Source: Macrothele yani
Lineage: Eukaryota > Arthropoda > Arachnida > Araneae > Macrothelidae
Length of the DNA stretch: 64,000 nt
Assembly (NCBI GenBank): GCA_039090855.1
Contig: CM077012.1
Location: forward strand, 142,572,541-142,636,540
Direction of reading: 5' to 3'
Below, one piece after another: positions 56,694 through 64,000 of the stretch. Within the stretch, counting starts at the first letter, position 1. Every line of letters begins with the position of its first letter. The position numbers and the translations under genes were made by a program. The notes beneath the pieces are model-generated. The model worked only from the letters and a program-made list of their open reading frames with translations. It was not told where the DNA came from and ran no database searches.

Positions 56694-57665
56694 TTGGTGG
56701 TTGACCCATTAGCTGAACATGCCAATGGGTCTACCACCAGCAGCTGTAACTGTAAACTTCTAAAACCAAATCCTACTGGTGCCCTCAAAAACTCTATTGA
56801 CAGATTAAATAAAAAAGATACTTTGAACTTTTCCCTTGTGAATTTTGCTTCTCCACCATATTGGCATATTCCATATCATTTGGAAGTCAAACTCCTTAAA
56901 GAAGGCTACCCCATCAGGCCCTTGGTTGAAAACACGTTTTCCCAGCCTCTGTTCTAGAAAAAAATTGGTTAAAAAGTGTTCCTTCATTACCGATAACCAC
57001 CAGTACTCTCTCTCATCTACTAAAGAATTTAACCAGCCTTTAGATTCATTAACACCCAATGAACACATGTTCATTCTGGATGTCATGTCTGTTCCCTTCT
57101 GTGCCGCTGTTTGATGCCTATATACTTCTTGTTCACAAACTGAAGGACCTTACAGATATCCCTGGCACTCTTACAAAAGATCTGCATGTATGACTGCTTA
57201 GCTTTTTAAGGGATAATTGTCACTTTATTTCCTACAACAAGGAGTCCCTATGTCACCTCTTCTTACAGAAATCTGCCTGCAACATATTGAAATTTTGGCT
57301 ATGATATGTAGGTGACATTTTTGTAGTCTGGTCGCATCCTGTTCAGGATTTACTTGAGCTCACGTCAGGAGTCATTGAACTTTGCCCTTTTGTGAAGAGA
57401 TCAACAATACCATTAATTTCCTGGTTCTGTTTGCCTTGCAAGATTGTTCTGTTTTGCACAAACCTAACTGCTTCTACCAATATTCTGCACTGACTTCTTT
57501 TATTACTCGTGCCAACAGTATCTACAATAGCCAGGTTTTTCTTGTCCTTGAATATAATAAAATCAAAATCATTGCTGCCCACCACCAATTTCCTAGTGGG
57601 CTGGTGGACAAACTCATTAAAAAGTTTGAAGCCAAGAATTCCACCACTCTCCGTTCTGAGGTTTA
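56694..57665 (+). pseudogene. Penelope-like reverse transcriptase, family 2, plus-strand copy
   Basis: Frames read VVDPLAEHANGSTTSSCNCK, NSIDRLNKKDTLNFSLVNFA and VKLLKEGYPIRPLVENTFSQ, then SSTKEFNQPLDSLTPNEHMF. After frameshifts the GxPM.SPLLTEICLQHIE region appears, and then SALTSFITRANSIYNSQVFL and HHQFPSGLVDKLIKKFEAKN. This closely matches the minus-strand copy at 50700-51745 but lacks its 28-bp minisatellite. The YVDD core is again damaged. It is inactive. Confidence 0.66.
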
Positions 57666-57704
57666 AAACTCAGGCTTCATGCGACAATAACACAGAGTCA
57701 CGTA

Positions 57705-58920
57705 TGGTAAAAGGTGCGTTTAGCAGTAGCTTTCAGTCATCCTATGACCTTGATCACCTACGATCGACTGAATGCCAGAACTACAATTTGAAATTGGGGT
57801 GCTGGAACTGTTGCCAGATTTTAGTAGGGGCTTCTTGATCCAAATAAAAGGGATTTGGTGAGGGGTCTCCGAATTGCAGTTTTTGGTGAACAAAATTTCA
57901 ATGCTTTGTTGATGAATGGGGCAACGTTTTTTGTTTCTTTCCAAAGGGGAACTGCAGATAATGCGCTCTTTGAAAGACCATTGGAAACATCTTTTGTGTT
58001 CACTAAGTGCTTCCAACATACTCTGAGAGAACAGAGGAAGTTGAAATGGGAATGGCATAAACAACAGGTTTGCAGGATTGTTAGGTTTCATTATGAGAGT
58101 GTAGCCCACAGTTTTGAAGACTTATAAGGGATGGAACCAATGAATGGTGGTTTTTCCATTAGTATTGGTGTGAGAGCAGACAGATTTTTCAAATGGGAAT
58201 TTTGGAGGATTTTCTCAATTGTAGAAGGTGGAAACTGATGGGCTTTGGCAATTTTCTTTACTGATGGAAGATTCAGTGTTGCAGACAATCCTGGCATGAT
58301 TAACATAAGTTTTTAAGGTGCCAAATTTGTGAGCAGTGGGGGAATGGGACAAAAATGGGATTATGTTTGTTATTGCAGAGGGTTTTCTGTAGACAGATCT
58401 ATTGAGACGATTCTCTTGCCTTGTCAGATAGACAACCAAGAAGTCAATGCTTTGCAGTGATTCTTCATTGATGGGAACTTCAGGGAAATCTTTTTCAAGA
58501 TCAGTTTTATTGTGTGGCCAAATTACAAAAATATCATCAACGTATCAAAGCCAAATGGAAGGTTGTAGATTGTGTTCCATGACTAAGTTTTTTTTTCAAT
58601 ATGGAGCGAGAGGTGAACCCATCGGAAGTCCTTGTTGACAGTAGTATTTGTTGTTGAACCTGAAACAATTAAGATATCTCGGAGTTCGAAGGCAGTCATA
58701 CAGGTGTTTTGTTAGTGGGCCAGAGTGTGATTGGTTTTCTTTGAGCAATTGTACTAACAGCATATGAGAGTGAAAAGAAAAAAAAAAAAGGACTGAAGGG
58801 AAGAGAGACTACATCCAGAGTGAACATTTTGTCAGAGGGTTCAATGCTAGAAGGGAGTTTTCTAATGAACTCTTTAGTAGGGGAAATTGAGAGTCTGAAT
58901 TTTTTGCTAATGAACTTTTG
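57705..58920 (-). mobile_element. Penelope-like family 2 fragment, minus strand
   Basis: The fragment mirrors about 58955-60120. Minus-strand frames include LVVYLTRQENRLNRSVYRKP and SPTAHKFGTLKTYVNHARIV, the late reverse transcriptase region, and the core FDTLMIFL-like codons near 58540 corresponding to YVDDIFV. It joins the plus-strand copy on its left at about 57700 and its mirror copy on its right. Confidence 0.68.
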
Positions 58921-59010
58921 AAATTGACAATTTCCTCCACTAAAAAGTTCATTAAAAAACTCCCTTCTAGCATTGAACCCTGTGACAAAATGTTCACTCT
59001 GGGTGTAATC
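58800..59010. repeat. junction of the second inverted Penelope-like pair
   Basis: GTGAACATTTTGTCAGAGGG, TTCAATGCTAGAAGGGAGTT and TAATGAACTCTTTAGTAGGG (58821-58880) are mirrored by GTTCATTAAAAAACTCCCTT and GAACCCTGTGACAAAATGTT (58948-58993). Only about 60 bases separate the near-perfect arms. Confidence 0.88.
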
Positions 59011-60330
59011 TGTCTCTTCCCTTCAGTCCCTCTTTTCCACTCTCAATATGCTGTGAGTACAATTGCTCAAAGAAAACCAATCACTCTCTGGCCCACTAAC
59101 AAAAGACCTGCATGACTGCCTTCGAACTTGGAGAGATATCAATTGTTTCAGGTTCAACAACAAATACTACTGTCAGCAAAAAGGACTTCCGATGGGTTCA
59201 CCTCTCTCTGCAGTTCTGGCTGAAGTTTTCATGCAACATATATAAAAAAAAAAAAAAAAAACAGTCATGGAACACAATCTACGACCTTCCATTTGGTTTC
59301 GATATATTTTTGTAATTTGGCCACACAATAGAACTGACCTTGAATCTCTTCTTGAAAAGATTTCCTTGAAGTTCTCATCAATAAAATTCATTATCAATGA
59401 AGAATCACAGCAAGGCATTGGACTTCTTGGATGTCCATCTGACAAGGCAAGAGAATCATCTCAACAGATCTGTCTACAGAAAACCCTCTGCAATAACAAA
59501 CATAACCCCATTTTCATCCCATTCCCCCACTGCTCACAAATTTGGCACCTTAAAAACTTATGTTGATCGTGCCAGGATTGTCTGCAACTCTGAACCTTCC
59601 TTCAATGAAGAAAATTGCTGAAGCCCATCAGTTCCCACCATCTACAATTGAGAAAATCCTCCAAAATTCCCATTTGAAAAATCTCTGCTCTCACACCAAT
59701 ACTAATGGAAAAATCACCATTCATTGGATCTTTCTGTTATAAGATGTGTAAACTCTTCAAAACTATGGGCTACACTCTCACAGTGAAACCTAACCTGCCT
59801 GCTTAAAGACTGGGATCCTGGACACCCCTGGAGTTTATGCTATTCCCATTTCAACTTCCTCTGGTCTCTCAGTGTATATTGGAAGCACATACCAAAGCAT
59901 CAACACAAAAAAGATGTTTCCAATGGTCTTCCAAAGACAGCATTATCTTCATTAACTAACCCTTGAAGACACCTCTGCAGTTCCCCTTTGGAAAGGAATG
60001 AAGCATTGAAATTTTGTTCACTGAAATTCAGAGACCCCTCACCAAGTCCCATTTATTTGGATCTGTCTACAAGGTTTTCCGAAAGCTACTGCTAAACGAA
60101 CCTTTTATCACGTGAGCTTGTGTGATTTATCTGTTCCAAGATGAATAGACAATATCAGTTTGTTGGCTGTATTTTATTTCTTGCCTAATCTACCTAGCAA
60201 CTGTGTCAAATATTATGGCTATTTGATTGGTATTGCATCCAATCCAATCATCATGAAACTTATCCTCCTGGACAAAGTCAAAATTCCTATTTTTGGCCGA
60301 GCACAAAAAAGGAAAACCTAATTACAACCA
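58955..60330 (+). mobile_element. Penelope-like family 2 fragment, plus strand, with RT core
   Basis: The plus-strand frames carry KKFIKKLPSSIEPCDKMFTL and DCLRTWRDINCFRFNNKYYC, then QQKGLPMGSPLSAVLAEVFM, a well-kept reverse transcriptase motif. A run of 17 A (59246-59262) interrupts the frame. Then come SLQSIDFLDVHLTRQENH-like codons (SKALDFLDVHLTRQENHLNR), SVYRKPSAITNITPFSSHSP and FGTLKTYVDRARIVC. The 3' region from about 60145 (AATAGACAATATCAGTTTGT) matches 50525-50745. This fragment best shows that the family is Penelope-like. Stops and indels inactivate it. Confidence 0.72.
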
Positions 60331-60631
60331 GACAGCTTTCATTTTGAAATTTATTGCATGATATAAAACAAATTACAAAAATAAAAAGTGTGCTATGTTC
60401 GATTTTATTACAGAATATTTGTAGTATGCATTATCAGATTCTGCTGAGGTGGAAAAAAACCCATTATATTCCAAATGCAGTGCTTTTTTTATATTACAAA
60501 GTCGCTAAAAATTTTAGGTTGGGCGTACCCTGTTTCTTGAATTTGTGTTAATCGTCCTTCTTAGCATATTATGTATAATGGTTATTTGTTTAAGATGAAT
60601 TGTTCAATCAGAATGTTTTAGACTATTGCAT

Positions 60632-61535
60632 ATATAAAAACAAACCACTCTTCTGTCAAACTTCTTTTCCCCTTTACTCCGGATACTTTTTGAGTAGATT
60701 AGGTTTCTTGACTGTCGGTAGTGCCTATTATGCTTCTTTGTTGTTTCAGCTGTTAATATGCTGTGCAATTATAGTTATGTTTTCCCAATCGGGTATATTA
60801 TGATTATTGATATACGTAGTAATCCATCAGTGCTGTTTTATCCCAATTCTTAGGTGTTCTAATATAATTGCACCTCTAGATTTCTTTGAGTACTTACTAT
60901 TAATACTATTATCTTGTTCCTTGATATGTATTTTGTAAACTTCTTTTTTTTTTAGTTCATTATGCATGAAAAAATTAAAAGAAAATTTTGCAGATCAGTT
61001 TCCTGCTTACAGAAACCAAACCTAAGAATTGGAATTAATGTGAAAGATATAAAAATAACTTGTAATGAACTCCAAAAATACAAGCATACTAAAAAAAGCA
61101 GGGATTTGCAAAAAATCGTACACACAGAAGTACCAAAAGAAATCTAGAGGTGCAATTATTAAAACAAACAAAATAAAACAGCACTGATGAATTACTGTAT
61201 CAATAATCATGCTATACCCGATTGGGAAAATGTAACTATAATTGAGCAACTAAATAAATGGAGCAAAATATTAAAAACTAAAGCAGTCTATACAAAAAAA
61301 AAAAAACTTTAATATTAATTGACCTATCTTATGCATGGAAGTTTATTATTAAAAAAAAAAGTAAGACATAATACAGTATAATGAATAGACAACAAAGAAA
61401 CATAGGAGTCACTATCAACGACAGATGATGCGACAATCAAGAAACCTAATCCACTCTCAAGGCCAGAAAAATGCATCTAGGGGAAAATATGTTTGTATGT
61501 GCCAGAAGAGTGGTTTGTTTTTATATTTCTGAAAT
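60632..61535. mobile_element. palindromic element of ~0.9 kb
   Basis: The outer part ATAAAAACAAACCACTCTTC with AGATTAGGTTTCTTGACTGT (60635-60716) is mirrored at about 61430-61535. The inner part CCAATCGGGTATATTATGAT and ATTGCACCTCTAGATTTCTT (60786-60885) is mirrored at about 61138-61240. The central loop has a 61-codon plus-strand frame (60962-61147) with no recognised domain. No target duplication was found. Confidence 0.68.
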
Positions 61536-61539
61536 GGTT

Positions 61540-62375
61540 TTAGGATTACTTGAAACATTATAATCATTGTTTATCAAACCTGAACTTTTGAAAAATTAGT
61601 TTTATTCATCTTATAAAAATATCTGTGATCAAGAAATAACCGTCATTCGAAGATATGAAGAAGGAAAAGAAAAGTCAACACAAGAAGCTAGGTAAGCCTA
61701 ACCTAAAATTTTTAGCTGCTTTGGAATATGTCTTTTTTCCCAAACAAAACATAAGATAGTATGAAATGCATACCATGTATTTTAGCTATTTGAACATATT
61801 AAGCCTTAGGCCTGGTATTGAATACTTGAGGTTTTCCTGCAGACAGGAGGGAATGTCAGCAATAAAATTGATCAGTCTTCAACAGTTTGAAACATCTAGT
61901 CCTTTAAAGCAAATAGTTGGCCTATGAACACTTATTTTCTGGTTGCCCTAAAAGTAAAAATGAGAATTTCAAGAAAAATTAACTAAAACAAGAAAAATTA
62001 ACTAAGTGGAAAGCACAGAATACAATTCACCAATGTAACTAACTACATTCATTATGCAACAACCGTCTATTCACCTAGAGAAATTCAGTGCTGTGAAGCT
62101 TTTAATTCCTAATTAACAGTCCATAATGTCCTTTTAAAGTTTAATAATAATAGCAAAGAAAAAAAATCTGTCATTCATACAAATGCTTGAAAACTTCATA
62201 AGTTTTGTAATTTCTGAAAACTACAGCAATGTTAAAATATTTTCAACTGTTAAATATAAAAAAAAAAAATATGTTGACTGAGGTGGGGTATGGTAACAAT
62301 TTATCACTGAAACTGAAGAAGGAAAATACTCTTCAAAAGTACATTATTTCCAGCAATCTAATTAAAGTACTGAAT
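61540..62375. other. AT-rich intergenic stretch
   Basis: No coding similarity, repeat ends or RNA genes recognised. Confidence 0.45.
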
Positions 62376-62379
62376 TCTT

Positions 62380-62490
62380 TTGCCCTGGAGTCGGAATAGA
62401 ACCCACATCTCCCAAGAGGAAAGTTTGATTCCCACTCCAGGCTAATGTAATTCTCAAGTTTTCTGAGATGATGTTTCATGGTGAACGAAA
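62380..62490 (+). repeat. remnant of the second SINE family
   Basis: GGAGTCGGAATAGAACCCAC is followed by AAAGTTTGATTCCCACTCCA, a B-box-like part, and the tail CTAATGTAATTCTCAAGTTT shared with the copy near 570-600. Confidence 0.42.
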
Positions 62491-62531
62491 AGCAATTCAT
62501 TACCAAAATCTGATTGTTGAAAATAATGTAC

Positions 62532-63455
62532 CTTATATACTCGCATATAAGCCAAAATTTTTTGGAAGAAATCTTGCTTTTAAAGTCGGAGGGAGGAGGG
62601 TCGGCTTATACACGGGTCAGTAAAAATTAGAACTGGCTCCCATGGAGCTTACCGGAAGATTTGTTTATGTTTTAGACCTCGACTTTCCGCATATCGCTGC
62701 ATGGCAATTTTCTGACCTTCTGAAAATTACCACACAATCATATAACAAGGTGAGAAAAAAATCTGACCCTGTTTTGAATTTCACTATTTATATCACATAG
62801 TGGCACATGGAAAACCGCTATCTAAAAGTAAACAAATTGCGAGGTTTCACCTAACACCTCTTCAGAAATACTTTAAAAAAAAAAATGAAGAAATAGTTTT
62901 CCACCCAGAGTAGAATTCCTATGGGAATAGATGCTGCTAATATGATAAGTGAAAAACCTAATCCTGTTTCAAATTCAGACCATGTAATACCTCATTACTT
63001 CCTGTGTGCAACTGTGGGATGCTGTCAACACCACATAAATCACTTTGCTGATGAGGTGGGTCACAGCCAATCGGGCATCTCTTTTCTCCCAAGTTTTGGC
63101 ATACATGTCTTTTGCTCTGTGCTGGCGAAATCCATCCATAATATGGAATAGCAAAGACATAGTGTTTAACAAAAGGTGGTAACTTGTAAAAAAGGCCGAC
63201 ACAGGCCTTTTACGTCTTGAGTGACACAACTTCACCAGAAATGGTTATAAAGTCTCTTGGGGAAAAAAAAAAAGCTGCATAAGTAATGCAATGGATGTTA
63301 CTGGAGTTATTTGGAAACTCCAACAGTGAATCATTCTTTAAAGGATTTTACAGAATATTATCTCAGAAATTTACATAATTCATTTCAATAAATTACTTTC
63401 TAAAATCTTGAAATTTAAGGTCTGCTTATATGGTATTTGTGAAGAATATTTCTGT
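62532..63455. mobile_element. possible non-autonomous DNA element with TATAAGCC ends
   Basis: The left part ATACTCGCATATAAGCCAAA has a weak inverted partner near 63418-63445 (TCTGCTTATATGGTATTTGT). GGTCGGCTTATACACGGGTC at about 62601 is another related inverted piece. The limits and class are uncertain; no transposase was recognised. Confidence 0.35.
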
Positions 63456-63609
63456 CTTAGGTTTGATGATAAAATCACATTATGCTACCACACCAGTCTC
63501 TATAATATGTATGTAATTTTAAAGCTTTTGGGTGAATGAATGGCTTTATGGTATGAAGCCAGTTTTTTTTTTTGCTACACTATAAAATTAAGATAAATAT
63601 GTAATTCTC

Positions 63610-63833
63610 TCTCTCTCTTTTTTTTTTTTTTTGAATTGGGGGTTTTGATGACCACCATGAGCTATAAGTAGTCGCCTGTCCCTTATTTAGGGCCATTGGT
63701 TCCAGGGAAAGGAGAGGGAGACAGTGCCATATGACAAACACAACATCCATGCCTTATCAGAATTCAAACCCGGACTCAACTCGAACGAATGACCATAAGC
63801 CTTCGCTTAGACCACTGTGCTATTGAGGCGGCA
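63610..63833 (-). mobile_element. tRNA-derived SINE (GCCGCCCC family), minus strand
   Basis: Read on the minus strand it starts GCCGCCTCAATAGCACAGTG, continues with a B-box remnant (CGGGTTTGAATTC), the body CTCTCCTTTCCCTGGAACCA and the tail, ending in a poly-A (T run at 63619-63632). TAATTCTC flanks both sides (63602-63609, 63834-63841). Confidence 0.88.
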
Positions 63834-64000
63834 TAATTCTCATACTAGGGTAAATATAAAAAATTAGCACCTAAGCTTTGGCACATAATATTCTTCTTGT
63901 TTTCATCAGAAAATTATCGGTAAGCAAACAGGGTTAGAAAGAAAGTAATGTCTCCAAATGCAAGGCAACAGAAAAGTGCTAAGTACCTTATGTATAGGTC

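Larger units (their letters stand above)
53200..57705 (+). mobile_element. Penelope-like family 2, plus-strand arm, split by a hAT element
   Basis: Outside the hAT insertion (53476-56153) this region mirrors 50440-52560. It includes GACGGTC...TCCATCGACTGTCC and the AT-rich stretch before 53470, then CCACGCCGTGTGGCGTTCTC from 56261 onward. The plus-strand reverse transcriptase follows at 56694. Confidence 0.68.

Overview
This window is AT-rich eukaryotic DNA from an animal, and nearly all of its readable content is transposable-element remains. The element mix suggests an arthropod, possibly a chelicerate: Tc1/mariner elements in several lineages, hAT elements related to the ZBED5, ZMYM1 and CGBP1-like groups, a Tigger/pogo remnant, an RTE-type LINE tail, two Penelope-like retroelement families and a tRNA-derived SINE. 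This assignment is inference; nothing species-specific was recognised. I found no convincing host gene. One weak candidate host exon lies at 27.58-27.76 kb on the minus strand.

Layout. 0.7-3.7 kb: a three-level nest, with a Tc1-like element inside a small hAT-like element inside an older hAT-like element. 4.18 kb: a SINE with a clean 11-bp target duplication. 4.99-9.24 kb: an unusual DNA transposon with ~720-bp terminal inverted repeats and a broken, unclassified transposase on the minus strand. 10.2-14.7 kb: an RTE tail, then two copies of a Penelope-like element pointing outward; the left copy keeps an almost complete reverse transcriptase frame. 14.87-20.41 kb: a Tc1-like element split by two separate hAT insertions, each with 8-bp duplications. 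21.2-25.2 kb: two more Tc1-like elements around a Tigger/pogo remnant. 28.1-33.9 kb: a ZMYM1-type hAT element containing a Tc1-like element, a small TTAA-type MITE, a ~150-bp tandem repeat and a SINE. 34.7-36.2 kb: a split SINE and minisatellite DNA.

36.33-42.14 kb holds the most striking structure, a 5.8-kb near-perfect palindrome with ~2.7-3.0-kb arms, a 75-bp spacer and duplicated modules inside each arm. No transposase is visible in it. 43.8-49.5 kb carries a second copy of the first Tc1 family (opposite orientation), a mariner-related element with a DUF4817-like head, a palindromic MITE and a classical mariner. 50.4-60.3 kb is a chain of Penelope-like fragments in repeated head-to-head inversion; one arm was later hit by a 2.7-kb hAT element. 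60.6-61.5 kb is another small palindromic element, and the window ends with SINE and MITE remains.

The window therefore records many rounds of nested insertion and inverted duplication. Essentially every transposase and reverse transcriptase frame is broken by stops or frameshifts, so most copies should be inactive. Internal structure (TIRs, target duplications, copy-to-copy comparison) is read directly from the sequence; family names rest on recognised protein motifs.
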